Below, piece after piece: positions 35,967-45,800 of a stretch of 64,000 bases of DNA. Each line of letters begins with the position of its first letter. The stretch's first letter is position 1. This DNA is from Micromonospora olivasterospora (GTDB lineage: Bacteria > Actinomycetota > Actinomycetes > Mycobacteriales > Micromonosporaceae): contig NZ_VLKE01000001.1 of the NCBI RefSeq assembly GCF_007830265.1, positions 1,116,001 through 1,180,000 of the forward strand. Reading direction: 5' to 3'. The translations under genes were made by a program, and so were the position numbers. The notes beneath the pieces are model-generated. The model worked only from the letters and a program-made list of their open reading frames with translations. It made no database searches and was not told where the DNA came from.

Positions 35967-36515
35967 TCACCCCTTCCTCGGCGCCGGCCCCGGCGCCCGC
36001 CACAGCGGCATGTCCCGGCCGGTGGCGCGGTTGAACAGCAGGTCCACCAGCGTCACCAGCACCACGGCCCCCGCCGCGACGATGAGCTGCCCGGGGGTGT
36101 GCAGCAGACCCAGGCTGACAATCAGTGTGGTCGCCCCGGCCGGCGGATGTGCCGCCTTGAGCAGCACGAGCACCAGCGCGGTGACCGCCAGCGAGCCGGC
36201 CGCGGCGACGATCCGCAGTCCGGTGACGCCCTCCTGGAGCGCCGAGGGGCGGCCGGCCAGCCCGGTCGCCGCCAGCAGGGCGTACCCGGCGAGCAGGGCC
36301 ACCAGGTGGCCGATGACCGTGTTGCGGGGGGACGACTCCGGCTTCTCGGGCTGCTCGACGTGCAGCATGATCGCCGGGCCGAGGCTCGGGAACAGCCAGG
36401 GCTGCCGGGTCAGCAGGGCGACGGCGCCGGCCACCACCACGGCGACGGCCGCGCCGCCGAAGGCGCGCACACCCCTGCTGGCGGGGGACGACGGCTCGTC
36501 GATCTCAGGGGGCAT
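35967..36515 (-). CDS. HPP family membrane protein
   Basis: The 182-residue protein has four or five membrane helices with the family motifs PWLFPSLGPAIMLHVEQPEK (about 40-58) and KAAHPPAGATTLIVSLG (HPP, about 120). HPP proteins in cyanobacteria and plastids transport nitrite. Here the gene starts an operon with a molybdopterin oxidoreductase, which fits nitrogen-oxyanion metabolism, though no nitrate or nitrite reductase partner is seen. The tail is basic and ends 2 bp before the oxidoreductase start. Confidence 0.9.
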   Translation of the reverse strand: MPPEIDEPSSPASRGVRAFGGAAVAVVVAGAVALLTRQPWLFPSLGPAIMLHVEQPEKPESSPRNTVIGHLVALLAGYALLAATGLAGRPSALQEGVTGLRIVAAAGSLAVTALVLVLLKAAHPPAGATTLIVSLGLLHTPGQLIVAAGAVVLVTLVDLLFNRATGRDMPLWRAPGPAPRKG

Positions 36516-36566
36516 GGCGGCTGATGTACCCCGACCCGCGGCGTACGAATCGGGCCGGGTACCCGT

Positions 36567-37103
36567 TCAGCCGGACTCGACCAGCGACTTCACCCGGCGC
36601 AGCGTCTCCCGCAGCCCGGCGTCGGGGTCGTGGCCGCCGGGCAGCCCGGCGATCCGGCGCACCGGCCCCGTGCGCCAGCGCAGCTCGGCCCGGATCTCGG
36701 TGCCCGGGTCCTGCGGGGCGGGGACCAGCTCGATCCGCCCCTGCTGCGGGTACGGGCCGTCGGTCACCCGCCAGCTCAGCCGGCCCGGGCCGTCGACCGT
36801 GATCTCCGCCCGCCACTCCGTGCCGCCGCCGGCCGGGTCGCGGGCCACGCAGCGCCACCGGTCGCCGTCGAGCTGCTCCAGGGTCGCCCACTCGGCGAGC
36901 GCCCGGTCGAGCCGCGCCCGATCGGTCCAGAAGCCGATCACGTTGGCCATCGGCCGGTCCACGGTGATCTCCCGCCGGACGACGTACCAGCCGCCCTGCC
37001 GCTCGGGCCGGTGCCGGCGCCGCCGGACCACCGCCCGCCCGACGCCGGCCGCGGCGACCCCGGCGGCACCGATCAGCGCCCATCTCGCTCCCCTGCTGGT
37101 CAT
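36567..37103 (-). CDS. SRPBCC-family membrane-anchored protein
   Basis: The 178-residue protein has a short N-terminal hydrophobic segment (WALIGAAGVAAAGVGRAVV), a basic cluster, then a START/polyketide-cyclase-like domain: VVRREITVDRPMANVIGFWT, WRCVARDPAGGGTEWRAEI and TEIRAELRWRTGPVRRIAG. Such proteins bind hydrophobic ligands. GGAGGG lies 7 nt before ATG 37103. It lies next to the envelope-stress genes, which suggests a lipid-related role, but nothing more specific is supported. Confidence 0.85.
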   Translation of the reverse strand: MTSRGARWALIGAAGVAAAGVGRAVVRRRRHRPERQGGWYVVRREITVDRPMANVIGFWTDRARLDRALAEWATLEQLDGDRWRCVARDPAGGGTEWRAEITVDGPGRLSWRVTDGPYPQQGRIELVPAPQDPGTEIRAELRWRTGPVRRIAGLPGGHDPDAGLRETLRRVKSLVESG

Positions 37104-37211
37104 GCCCGTTCCCTCCGCCCGGGGCGCCCGCGATGACCGCCCGTACCGGGCAGCGCTACCCGGCACCGCGGGCTCGAAACGACGAACCGCCCCGGAAGGC
37201 CACGCACACGA

Positions 37212-37256
37212 CGGCTCGCGGCCACTCCGACGGGCGCCGGGAGTGGCCGCGAGCCG
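37212..37256 (-). terminator. 17-bp stem terminator of the DUF3618 operon
   Basis: CGGCTCGCGGCCACTCC and its exact complement flank an 11-nt loop 19 bp after the stop of the DUF3618 gene. Confidence 0.85.
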
Positions 37257-37274
37257 CGGCGTACGGGAACCTTG

Positions 37275-37913
37275 TCAGCGACCCACCTGCTGGGCCTGGT
37301 CCTTCACGTCGTGGGCGGCGGCGCGGGTGTCGTCCTTGACCGCGTGCACGGCGTCCTGGGCGGTGGCCCGCACCTCCTCCTTCGCCTGCTGCGCCGGCCC
37401 GCGCAGTTCGTCCCTCATCTCCGCGGCCACCTCGCCGAGCTTCTCCCGCACCGCTCCGGCGTGCTCGCCGGCCCGCTCCCGGACCTCGGTGGCGAGCCGC
37501 TGCTCGCGGCGGGTGGCCGGGATCAGCGAGGAGGCCAGCATGCCGACGCCGAAGGCGACCAGGCCGGCGGCGAGCGGATTGCCCTCGGACTTCTCCCGCA
37601 GCACCCGCGGGGCGGCGTGCGCGGCGTCGCCCATGGTCGAGGCCGCCGAGTGCGCCTTGTCGCTCGCGGTGGCGGCGGCCGAGGAGGCGCGGTCGGCCAC
37701 CGCGTGCGCGGCGTGCCCGGTGTTGTGGCCGTAGTCCGAAGCGGTTCCCATGACCCTTTCCCTCACATTCTGTAGCGCGTTGCGCGCCCGCTGCTTGCGG
37801 TCGTGGACGATGCGGCCCGGGCTGACCTTGTACGCCAGGGCGTCCACATCGCTGCTCAGGCTGTTGCGGGTGGCCTCGATCTCGCGGCGGATCTGGTCGG
37901 GATCGGTGCTCAT
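37275..37913 (-). CDS. DUF3618 membrane protein
   Basis: The 212-residue protein begins with the DUF3618 signature DPDQIRREIEATRNSLSSDV followed by ALAYKVSPGRIVHDRKQRAR. An Ala-rich helical region leads to one membrane helix (NPLAAGLVAFGVGMLASSLI, about residue 122) and a long amphipathic coiled coil resembling LEA/apolipoprotein repeats (REKLGEVAAEMRDELRGPA). ATG 37913 overlaps the holin-like gene stop by 4 bp. It is the last gene of an envelope-stress trio. Confidence 0.88.
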   Translation of the reverse strand: MSTDPDQIRREIEATRNSLSSDVDALAYKVSPGRIVHDRKQRARNALQNVRERVMGTASDYGHNTGHAAHAVADRASSAAATASDKAHSAASTMGDAAHAAPRVLREKSEGNPLAAGLVAFGVGMLASSLIPATRREQRLATEVRERAGEHAGAVREKLGEVAAEMRDELRGPAQQAKEEVRATAQDAVHAVKDDTRAAAHDVKDQAQQVGR

Positions 37914-38371
37914 CGGGTGACTCCCTCCGGGTGTGGCTTGAGCGCGTCGGGAATCCGCTGGAGGCTGTCGCTGGTCCGGGCGAGACCGCGTACGCGCTGG
38001 GCGTTCTTCTTCGCCATGGAGTAGAGGACCGCGGCGATCGCGCCCCAGATCACGGCCACGATCAGGGCCGCCCAGCCGGCGTCCAGCACGTTGGACAGCC
38101 CGGCCCACAGGGCGATCGACAGGAACAGCGCCACCATGTAGCCGCCGAACCCGGCGCCGCCGAACAGACCGGCGGCCTTGCCCGCCCGCCTGCCCTCCTG
38201 GCGGATCTCGGCCTTGGCCAGCTCGACCTCCTGGCGCATGAGCGTCGACAGGTCGGTGGTCACCTGGCGCAGCAGCTCACCGACGGAGCTGCCCCGGACC
38301 TCGTCCGCGGTGGGCGGGGCACCCGCGGGGCCGTACCCGGAGTTCACCCGGGAATCCTGCGTCGTCGTCAT
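37910..38371 (-). CDS. Phage-holin-3_6 family (DUF1469) membrane protein
   Basis: The 153-residue protein has the family pattern GELLRQVTTDLSTLMRQEVE, LAKAEIRQEGRRAGKAAGLF and two helices (GYMVALFLSIALWAGLSNVL, AALIVAVIWGAIAAVLYSM). In actinobacteria this family is a chromosomal envelope protein, not a lysis holin. Starting ATG 38371; its neighbours on both sides are the other members of the trio, which is widespread with this order. Confidence 0.9.
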   Translation of the reverse strand: MTTTQDSRVNSGYGPAGAPPTADEVRGSSVGELLRQVTTDLSTLMRQEVELAKAEIRQEGRRAGKAAGLFGGAGFGGYMVALFLSIALWAGLSNVLDAGWAALIVAVIWGAIAAVLYSMAKKNAQRVRGLARTSDSLQRIPDALKPHPEGVTR

Positions 38372-38393
38372 GCCGCCGTCTCCCTTCGGACGC

Positions 38394-39185
38394 TCACCGA
38401 CGCGTGCCGTTGGACGGCACGCCCGGCAGCGGGTCGGTCTGGCTCACCGGCGGCAGCGGCTGGCCGATGCCGCCCGCCGGGTCGGCGTAGCTGGTGTGCG
38501 AACGTGGGTCGGGGTAGGCGGCGCCCCGGCCGGAGTAGCCTGGGGCCGGCTCCACGTACGTGCTGGGGGTCGGGTCGAGGTAGCCGCCGGGCGGCGCCTG
38601 GTTCGGGACCCCGTTGGTGGACGGCAGGACCGCGGTGCGCTCCGGGTCGTAGCCGTTGGTCGAGCCGTACGCCTGGTGCGCGCCGCCGTCGGGCGTCGCG
38701 GCGAGGTTCTTGGTCAGCCGGCCGGCGAGCACGCCGAGCACGGCGGCGCCGACGAGGAACGTGCCGGGGTTGCGCCGGGCGTACTCCTTCACCTCGGCGA
38801 GGAGGTCGCCGGGCTGGCGCTCCTCCAGCCAGCCGGCCACGCCGTGCACCCGGTCGGCGGCCTGGTGGGCCAGCTCGGTCACCGGGCCGGACTGGCCGGA
38901 GTTCTGCGCCATCGCGCGCATCTCCTCGGCCAGCGAGCGCAGCCCGCCGGCCGCCCGGCGCTGCTGCTCACCGGCGTGGCCGGCGAGCTGGTCGCGCGCC
39001 TCGCCGTACAGGTTGCGCGCCTGGCGCGTCGCCTCGCCGACGACCTCCCGGCCCTGCTCCTTGGCCGTCTGCGCGACTGCCCCGCCCGCCTGGGCGGCCT
39101 CCGCGCCGACCTGGCGGGCCTGGTCGCGGACTCCGCCGCCGTTGCTCGACTCCTGCCCGTACGTGGGGGAGAGATCGTAGGTCAT
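38394..39185 (-). CDS. Membrane-anchored amphipathic-helix protein with disordered tail
   Basis: The 263-residue protein starts MTYDLSPTYGQESSNGG, has a long Ala/Gln/Arg amphipathic region (ARQVGAEAAQAGGAVAQTAK, EVVGEATRQARNLYGEAR), one helix (NPGTFLVGAAVLGVLAGRLT, about residue 150) and a disordered Tyr/Pro/Gly tail. It resembles DUF883-like or stress proteins seen with DUF3618. GGAAGGGA lies 5 nt before ATG 39185; the longer frame to 39371 includes the promoter and is rejected. An ECF-type promoter lies upstream. Confidence 0.83.
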   Translation of the reverse strand: MTYDLSPTYGQESSNGGGVRDQARQVGAEAAQAGGAVAQTAKEQGREVVGEATRQARNLYGEARDQLAGHAGEQQRRAAGGLRSLAEEMRAMAQNSGQSGPVTELAHQAADRVHGVAGWLEERQPGDLLAEVKEYARRNPGTFLVGAAVLGVLAGRLTKNLAATPDGGAHQAYGSTNGYDPERTAVLPSTNGVPNQAPPGGYLDPTPSTYVEPAPGYSGRGAAYPDPRSHTSYADPAGGIGQPLPPVSQTDPLPGVPSNGTRR

Positions 39186-39261
39186 GATGTCCCTTCCGCT
39201 CGCAAACTCGTCGCGGTCGTGCTGGGGGATTTGGCCGGCGATCACATCGCCGGTGTCGTAT

Positions 39262-39285
39262 GACCTACCCCGCGCCGGGTGTTCC
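39262..39285 (-). promoter_or_regulatory. Candidate ECF-sigma promoter of the envelope trio
   Basis: On the minus strand GGAAC and GTC are separated by 16 bp, matching the ECF pattern GGAAC-N16/17-GTC. It would give a leader of about 70 nt before the ATG at 39185. Confidence 0.5.
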
Positions 39286-39373
39286 ATGCCTGATTCGCCA
39301 TTCGACTGCATGGCGTACCCACAGGAACACAGAATGGAAAATCGCGGGCTTCCGACCGACGGAGGTGACATCG

Positions 39374-39865
39374 ATGGCGCGTGACCGGCACGGTGGGGCG
39401 CCGGCGGGTCCGAAGCCCGCGGTGCAGGGCGCCGCCGTCCTGGTGGCCGCGGTGTTCCTCCTGGTCGGCGTGCTCGGGTTCGTCCCCGGCGTCACCGCGG
39501 GGTACGACGACATGACGTTCGCGGGGCACACCTCGGGCGCGAAGCTGTTCGGGCTGTTCCAGGTGTCGATCCTGCACAACCTGCTGCACCTGCTGTTCGG
39601 GCTGGTCGGGCTGGTGCTGGCCCGCAACGTCGCCGGGTCCCGGCTCTTCCTGGGCGGCGGCGGCGCGATCTACCTGGTGCTCTGGTTGTACGGGTTCGCC
39701 ATCGACTTCTCCGCCGAGCACAGCGTGGTCAACTTCATCCCGCTCAACGGCCCGGACAACTGGCTGCACCTCGGGCTCGGCTTCGGCATGCTCGCCATGG
39801 GGCTGCTGCTGTCCCACGGCGTCGGCACCGGCGAGCCGCTGGACAGCCCGCCCGACCGCCCCTGA
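39374..39865 (+). CDS. DUF4383 membrane protein
   Basis: The 163-residue protein has four membrane helices and the DUF4383 signatures VLGFVPGVTAGYDDMTFAGH, QVSILHNLLHLLFGLVGL and the closing GPDNWLHLGLGFGMLAMGLL. These proteins are common stress-linked membrane proteins of unknown role. GGAGGTGA lies 6 nt before ATG 39374, an unusually strong site. It diverges from the envelope trio, and the 188-bp gap holds both control regions. Confidence 0.92.
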   Translation: MARDRHGGAPAGPKPAVQGAAVLVAAVFLLVGVLGFVPGVTAGYDDMTFAGHTSGAKLFGLFQVSILHNLLHLLFGLVGLVLARNVAGSRLFLGGGGAIYLVLWLYGFAIDFSAEHSVVNFIPLNGPDNWLHLGLGFGMLAMGLLLSHGVGTGEPLDSPPDRP

Positions 39866-39869
39866 GCCC

Positions 39870-39900
39870 GGCCCGCAGGCGGACGGACCGCCTGCGGGCC
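39870..39900. terminator. Bidirectional terminator between DUF4383 gene and obg
   Basis: A 13-bp perfect stem (GGCCCGCAGGCGG and complement) with a 5-nt loop fills the 44-bp gap between the two convergent genes. Confidence 0.85.
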
Positions 39901-39909
39901 AGGTGCCGG

Positions 39910-41364
39910 CTACTCGTCGAGGTCGGCGTCGGTCTCGGTCTCGGCCACCAGCTCGTCGGCGGGCCGCTGCCGGCGGGCCTTGCGCGCGGCGAGCCGCTCG
40001 GCGGCGTTGGGCCGGGCCGACCTCTCCTCCAGCCGCACGTCGGTGCCCCGGTTGCCGGGGACGAACTCGACGCCCGCGTAGACGGTCGGCTGCCAGTCGA
40101 ACTCCCGCTCGGCGATGCGCACCAGGTCGCCGGGGTTCGCCCCCGCCTTGGCCAGCGCGTCCTCGACGCCGAGACGGTTGAGCCGGTCGGCCAGGTATCC
40201 CACGGCCTCGTCGTTGTCGAAGTTCGTCTGCCGCACCCAACGCTCCGGCCGCACGCCCCGGACGGTGTACGAGCCGTCCTCCTCGGCCTTGATGACGAAG
40301 CCGGCGTCGTCGACCGCCTTCGGCCGGATCACGATGCGGGTGGGCTCCGCCGGCGGGACGGCGGCGCGGGACCGCTCGACCAGCTCCACCATGGCGTACG
40401 TCAGCTCGCGCAGCCCCTCCCGGGTCGCCGCCGACACCTCGAACACGCGGAAGCCGCGCCCCTCCAGGTCGGGCCGGACGATCTCGGCGAGGTCCCGGCC
40501 GTCCGGCACGTCGACCTTGTTCAGCGCGACGAGCCGGGGCCGGTCGGCCAGCCCGCCGTACTCGGTCAGCTCGGCCTCGATGGTGTCGATGTCGGCGAGC
40601 GGGTCGCGGCCCGGCTCCAGCGTGGCGGTGTCGATCACGTGGACGAGCACGGCGCACCGCTCGACGTGGCGGAGGAACTCCAGCCCGAGGCCCTTGCCGG
40701 TGGCCGCGCCCGGGATCAGGCCGGGCACGTCGGCGACGGTGAAGGTCGCCTCGCCCGCCTGGACCACCCCGAGGTTCGGCACCAGCGTGGTGAACGGGTA
40801 GTCCGCGATCTTCGGCTTGGCGGCGGAGATGACCGAGATCAGCGACGACTTGCCGGCCGAGGGGAACCCGACCAGGCCGACGTCGGCGACGCTCTTCAGC
40901 TCCAGCACCACGTCGAGCTGGTCGCCGGGCTCCCCCAGCTCGGCGAAGCCGGGCGCCTTGCGCCGGGCGTTGGCCAGCGACGCGTTGCCCCGGCCGCCCC
41001 GGCCGCCCCGGGCCGCCTCGAACGTGGTGCCGGCGCCGACCATGTCGGCCAGCACCTCGCCGTCCGGGGTCTGCACGACGGTGCCGTTGGGCACCTTGAT
41101 CACCAGGTCGCGCCCGTTCGCGCCGTCCCGGTTCGAGCCCGCGCCGCCCCGGCCGTTCTCGGCCTTGACGTGCGGGCGGAAGTGGAAGTCGAGCAGGGTG
41201 TGCACCTGCGGGTCGACGACCAGGGTCACGCTGCCGCCGTGCCCGCCGTTGCCGCCGTCCGGCCCGCCGAAGGGCTTGAACTTCTCCCGGTGGATCGAGA
41301 CACAACCGTGCCCGCCATCGCCGGCCTGCAGGTGCAGGACGACCCGGTCCACGAACGTCGTCAC
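39910..41364 (-). CDS. obg: GTPase Obg/CgtA
   Basis: Obg is an essential GTPase needed for 50S assembly, and in actinomycetes for sporulation control. The 484-residue protein has the glycine-rich Obg fold ([34 protein letters not shown]), the G domain with [40 protein letters not shown] and NKVDVPDG, an OCT domain with [20 protein letters not shown], and an acidic actinobacterial tail. GTG 41364 is the start ([11 protein letters not shown]); the frame to 41628 runs antisense through rpmA. It follows rplU-rpmA, the universal order. Confidence 0.97.
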   Translation of the reverse strand: MTTFVDRVVLHLQAGDGGHGCVSIHREKFKPFGGPDGGNGGHGGSVTLVVDPQVHTLLDFHFRPHVKAENGRGGAGSNRDGANGRDLVIKVPNGTVVQTPDGEVLADMVGAGTTFEAARGGRGGRGNASLANARRKAPGFAELGEPGDQLDVVLELKSVADVGLVGFPSAGKSSLISVISAAKPKIADYPFTTLVPNLGVVQAGEATFTVADVPGLIPGAATGKGLGLEFLRHVERCAVLVHVIDTATLEPGRDPLADIDTIEAELTEYGGLADRPRLVALNKVDVPDGRDLAEIVRPDLEGRGFRVFEVSAATREGLRELTYAMVELVERSRAAVPPAEPTRIVIRPKAVDDAGFVIKAEEDGSYTVRGVRPERWVRQTNFDNDEAVGYLADRLNRLGVEDALAKAGANPGDLVRIAEREFDWQPTVYAGVEFVPGNRGTDVRLEERSARPNAAERLAARKARRQRPADELVAETETDADLDE

Positions 41365-41401
41365 GTCGTCAATCCTTCCAGCGAGGCCACCCTCGCACGA
41401 G

Positions 41402-41445
41402 AAAAGCGAAGCGGGCCGGGACCCGAGGTCCGCGGCCCGCTTCGC
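41402..41445 (-). terminator. Terminator of rplU-rpmA
   Basis: A 12-bp stem (GCGAAGCGGGCC and complement) is followed on the minus strand by CTTTTC. obg downstream would then depend on read-through or its own promoter. Confidence 0.82.
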
Positions 41446-41452
41446 CGGCAGG

Positions 41453-41707
41453 CTACTGCTGGGGCACGATGCTGACGGTCTTGCGACCGCGCTTGGTGCC
41501 GAACTGGACCGCACCGGCCGCCAGCGCGAACAGCGTGTCGTCGCCGCCACGGCCGACCAGGTCACCGGGGTGGAACTTGGTGCCACGCTGACGGATGAGG
41601 ATCTCACCCGCGCTGACGACCTGACCACCGAAGCGCTTCACGCCGAGCCGCTGGGCCGCGGAGTCACGGCCGTTACGCGAGCTGGACGCACCCTTTTTGT
41701 GAGCCAT
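41453..41707 (-). CDS. rpmA: 50S ribosomal protein L27
   Basis: L27 reaches into the peptidyl-transferase centre of the 50S subunit. The 84-residue protein starts [20 protein letters not shown] and contains [40 protein letters not shown]. Length and order (rplU-rpmA) are standard; 11 bp separate it from rplU. Confidence 0.98.
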   Translation of the reverse strand: MAHKKGASSSRNGRDSAAQRLGVKRFGGQVVSAGEILIRQRGTKFHPGDLVGRGGDDTLFALAAGAVQFGTKRGRKTVSIVPQQ

Positions 41708-41718
41708 CTGAGGACGAC

Positions 41719-42033
41719 CTACTTCCCGCTGGAGATGCCGGTCACCTTGACCTGGGTCAGCGGCTGGCGGTGACCCTGGCGCTTGTGGTAGCCGGTCTTG
41801 TTCTTGAACTTGTGAATCCGGATCTTCGGGCCCTTGGTGTGCGCGGCGATCTCACCGGACACCGAGACGTTGGCGAGCTTGGCCGCGTCGGTCACCAGGT
41901 CGTCACCGTCGACGAGGAGCACCGCGGTGAGCTGCACCGCGTCGCCGGGGGTGCCGGCGAGCTTCTCGACCTCGATCACGTCGCCCTCGGCGACCTTGTA
42001 CTGCTTGCCGCCGGTCTTGACGATCGCGTACAT
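41719..42033 (-). CDS. rplU: 50S ribosomal protein L21
   Basis: L21 binds 23S rRNA domain I. The 104-residue protein begins [20 protein letters not shown] and has the signature [20 protein letters not shown] near its end. ATG 42033 is the conserved start; upstream codons to 42180 are leader sequence. Confidence 0.98.
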   Translation of the reverse strand: MYAIVKTGGKQYKVAEGDVIEVEKLAGTPGDAVQLTAVLLVDGDDLVTDAAKLANVSVSGEIAAHTKGPKIRIHKFKNKTGYHKRQGHRQPLTQVKVTGISSGK

Positions 42034-42154
42034 CGGAGGCGGACTCCCTGTCGTTGAGGCTGCTGGTGGTCGTTCCCTCGGCGGCTCGCCGGGTAGCAGA
42101 GGCACGGCGGCGCGGGCACGCGGGAACTCGGCACACAAAAGTGCGCCGCAAGAT

Positions 42155-42184
42155 AGCGTACGCCATCGGCCGCCCGACACCCAA
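42155..42184 (-). promoter_or_regulatory. Candidate promoter of rplU-rpmA
   Basis: On the minus strand TTGGGT and TACGCT are spaced by 18 bp, 122 bp before the rplU ATG. The leader contains a small GCAC-N6-GTGC dyad at about 42132-42145. Confidence 0.4.
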
Positions 42185-42270
42185 ACCGGCCTCCCCGTTC
42201 CCGCCCCGCCGGCACCGAACGCCGCCGCGGGGCACCCACGGGGGCGCCGGAAGGGCCACTCCCGGCACCC

Positions 42271-42753
42271 TCAGCAGAGCTGGTCGAGACGGTTCTGGAG
42301 CCGGTCCAGCTCCTCCTCGTCGATCGCGTCCACGTCGGTGCCGAGCACCGCCACCTCGCTGGCCAGGTCGGTCAGCAGCGTACGCAGCTGCGGGTCGGTG
42401 GCGCGGGTCGCCTGCTGCCGCAGGGCTGCCCGCCAGCCGGTCAGCGCCGCCTCGGCCCGCTTCCGGGCGGCCTCCGCCGTCGCGCTGTCGTTCGCGCCGA
42501 CCGCCCCGAGCATCATGCCCAACTCGGCGACGTACGTGTGGACGGCCGTGCCCGTCGCCTGCTGGGCGGCGGCGCAGACCGCCGGGGCGTTCCCCCCGGC
42601 GGGAGCCGGCGACCCGCCGCCCGTCCCGGTGGTGGCGCCGGGGCCCGTGGAGCCGGCAGGGGCGGCGCGGTCGAGGCCGGCGCGCTCGGCGGAGCAGCCC
42701 GCGCCGGCGGCCAGGGCGGCCACGGCGACGGTTAGGGCGAGCAGACGACGCAT
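42271..42753 (-). CDS. Putative lipoprotein
   Basis: The 160-residue protein has a lipoprotein signal peptide (MRRLLALTVAVAALAAGAGC, lipobox AGAGC with Cys at residue 20), a Gly/Pro/Thr-rich linker and an Ala-rich four-helix-like domain (NDSATAEAARKRAEAALTGW, TDPQLRTLLTDLASEVAVLG, EELDRLQNRLDQLC). No family is recognised. It lies between the RNase E/G gene and rplU with its own orientation-matched terminator region upstream. Confidence 0.75.
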   Translation of the reverse strand: MRRLLALTVAVAALAAGAGCSAERAGLDRAAPAGSTGPGATTGTGGGSPAPAGGNAPAVCAAAQQATGTAVHTYVAELGMMLGAVGANDSATAEAARKRAEAALTGWRAALRQQATRATDPQLRTLLTDLASEVAVLGTDVDAIDEEELDRLQNRLDQLC

Positions 42754-42804
42754 ACTTCTCTCCTGACCGCGGTGGCGCGATCGTAACCGGGCCCGGGACG
42801 CGAC

Positions 42805-42846
42805 AGGACCCCTCCCGCCCGTGCTGCTGCCGGGGAGAGGGGTCCT
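42805..42846 (-). terminator. Terminator hairpin of the RNase E/G gene
   Basis: AGGACCCCTC and its exact complement form a 10-bp stem around a 22-nt loop, 26 bp past the stop codon. Confidence 0.65.
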
Positions 42847-42871
42847 GCGGGACGCGCGGCTGGTCAGCCGG

Positions 42872-45800
42872 TCACGGACGGGTACGCCGACGGGTGCCGC
42901 CGCGGCGGGACCGGCGCCGGCTCAGGCCGCCCTCGACGTCGGTGTCGTCGCCCAGGGCGTCCGGGTCGTCGGCCCCGGCGAGCCGGGCGGACTCGCCCCG
43001 CTGGCTGTCCGCGACGGCCGGCGCGGCCTCGGTGTCCGTCTCGAACCGGGACAGGTCGTAGCCCATGGTGTCGTGGTAGTCGTCCGGAGCCACCGCCGGG
43101 CCGCTCTCGGCCGGGGCGTCGGTCACCTCGACCACCGTGCGCTCCGGCGTGGCGCTCTTGCGGGCCCGCCGCCGGGAGGTCGTCGCGCCGGCCTGCTCCG
43201 CCGGGGCCGGCGTGCCGACGGCGGAGGCGACCGCCTTGACCTTCTCCCCCGCGCCCTGGCGCGGCTTCTCCGGCACCGGCTCGGTGTGGATGATCACGCC
43301 GCGGCCCTTGCAGCAGTCGCAGGTCTCGCTGAACGCCTCCAGCAGCCCCGCGCCGATCCGCTTGCGGGTCATCTGCACCAGGCCGAGCGAGGTGATCTCG
43401 GTGACCTGGTGCTTGGTGCGGTCCCGGCCCAGGCACTCGGTGAGCCGGCGCAGCACCAGCTCGCGGTTCGACTCCAGCACCATGTCGATGAAGTCGATCA
43501 CCACGATGCCGCCGATGTCGCGCAGCCGGAGCTGGCGGACGATCTCCTCGGCGGCCTCCAGGTTGTTCCGGGTGACCGTCTCCTCCAGGTTGCCGCCCGC
43601 GCCCGTGTACTTGCCGGTGTTGACGTCGACCACGGTCATCGCCTCGGTCCGGTCGATCACCAGGTGGCCGCCGGAGGGCAGGAAGACCCTGCGGTCGAGG
43701 CCCTTGAGGATCTGCTCGTCGATCCGGTACACGGCGAAGACGTCGGACGTGCCGACGTGGCGGCGCAGCCGCGGGACCAGGTCCGGAGAGACGTGCGACA
43801 GGTACGACTCGACCATGCCGTACGCCTCGTCGCCCTCGATCACCAGCTCGCGGAAGTCCTCGTTGAACAGGTCCCGCACGACTCGGATGACCAGGTCCGG
43901 CTCCTCGTAGAGCAGCACCGGGGCGCCGCCCTCGGCCGCCTTGGCCTGGATGTCCTCCCACTGGGCCTGCAGCCGCTTGACGTCGCGGGCCAGCTCGTCC
44001 TCGCTCGCCCCCTCGGCGGCCGTCCGGACGATCACACCCGCGCCGTCCGGGACGAGCTTCTTGAGCACGTCGCGCAGCCGCTTGCGCTCGGTGTCGGGCA
44101 GCTTGCGGCTGATGCCGGACGCGTTGCCGTTCGGCACGTACACCAGGTGCCGACCGGAGAGCGCGATGTGGCTGGTCAGCCGGGCGCCCTTGTGCCCGAT
44201 CGGGTCCTTGGTGACCTGCACCAGCACCGAGTCGCCGGACTTGAGCGCCTGCTCGATCGAGCGGGCCCGCCCCTCCAGGCCGGTGGTGTCCCAGTTGACC
44301 TCGCCCGCGTACAGGACGGCGTTGCGGCCGCGCCCGATGTCGACGAAGGCCGCCTCCATGCTCGGCAGGACGTTCTGCACCTTGCCGAGGTACACGTTGC
44401 CGGCCATGGTGCCGGAGGAGTTGCGGCTGACGTAGTGCTCGACCAGCACGCCGTCCTCCAGGACGGCGATCTGGATGCGGTCGCCGCGCTGGCGTACCGC
44501 CATCACCCGGTCGACCGCCTCCCGCCGGGCCAGGAACTCCGACTCGCTGAGGATCGCCGGGCGGGTCCGCCGCTGCTCGCGGCCGTCCCGGCGGCGCTGG
44601 CGCTTGGCCTCCAGCCGGGTCGAGCCGGAGACGCCCTGCACCTCGTCGACCGCCCGGCGCGGCTCGCGGATCTTCACGACCGTGGGGACGCCGTCCTCGG
44701 CGGCGCCCTCGATGTCCCCCGCCCCGCGCCGGCGCCGGCGCCGACGGCGGCGGGTCATCCCGTCCCCGGTCTCCTCGCCCTCCTCCTCGCCCTCGGCCTC
44801 GGGGCCCTCCTCCCCCTCGGCCTGGACGGCCTCCTCGAGCTCCTCCTCCTCGGCGTCGTCCGCGCCGCCCTTGCCCCGGCCGCGGCCACGGCGGCCGCGG
44901 CGGCGGCGACGCCGGGCGAGGGTCTCGTCGTCCTCCTCCTCCTCGGCGCCCTCCTCCGCCTCGGCGGTGGGCTCCTCCTCGGCCTCCACGACCTCGACCG
45001 GCTCGGCCTCGCGGCGGCCCCGCCGGCGCCGGCGCGGCGGCTCCGGCTGCTCCTCGGCGGGCTCCTCCTCGGTCGTGAGGGGCACCACGACCCGGGCGTG
45101 TTCCTCGGGCTGGGGGGCCATGAAGAGGACGGTCGGCGCGGAGAGGGCGGCGCGGCGCCGCCGGGTCTTCGCCGGGGGCTCCTCGGCCGGCTCCGGCGTC
45201 GGCTCGGCGCCGGAGACGGACGCACCGGGCGACACCTCGCCGGGGCGGCTCGCGACGGCGCCCTCGGCCGGCCGGGGCGCCTCCTGGGCCCCGGCGGCCT
45301 CGGGCTCACCGGTGGTCTCGCCGGCCTCCTCCGCCGCAACGGCTGGAGCGACCGCGGCCTGCTCGGCCGGCAGCTCGGCGGCACCCGCGGCCTGCTCGCC
45401 GCCGGGCGTGGGCGCCGCCGGGGCCTCGACGGCCGACTCGGCCGGGACCTCCGCGGCGGGCGCGGCGGCCTTGCGCCGGCGGGTCCGGGTCACCTTCACC
45501 GGGGGTACGACCTCGTCGGACGCCGGCTCCGCCCCGGCCGCCACGACGGGCTCCTCGGTCGCCTTCGCGGTGGTCGCCTTGCGGCGGCGGCGCGTCGGCT
45601 TCGGCGCCTCCTCCAGCTCGCCGGCGACGGGGGCGAACACCTCCGCCTGCGGGGCCTCCCCGCTGGTCGACCCGGCGGAGGTGGACGCCTCCACGGGCGC
45701 GTCGGTCTGCTCCGGCTGGTTCAGCGGGGCCCGCCGCCGGCTGGCCCGCTTCCGCGGCGGCGCGGCCGGGGCCTCGGCGCCGGTCGGCGCGCCGATCGGC

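Noticed and set aside
37910..38371. Prophage remnant inferred from the holin-like name
   Set aside because: No other phage genes are near and the DUF3618 linkage is a chromosomal actinobacterial arrangement.
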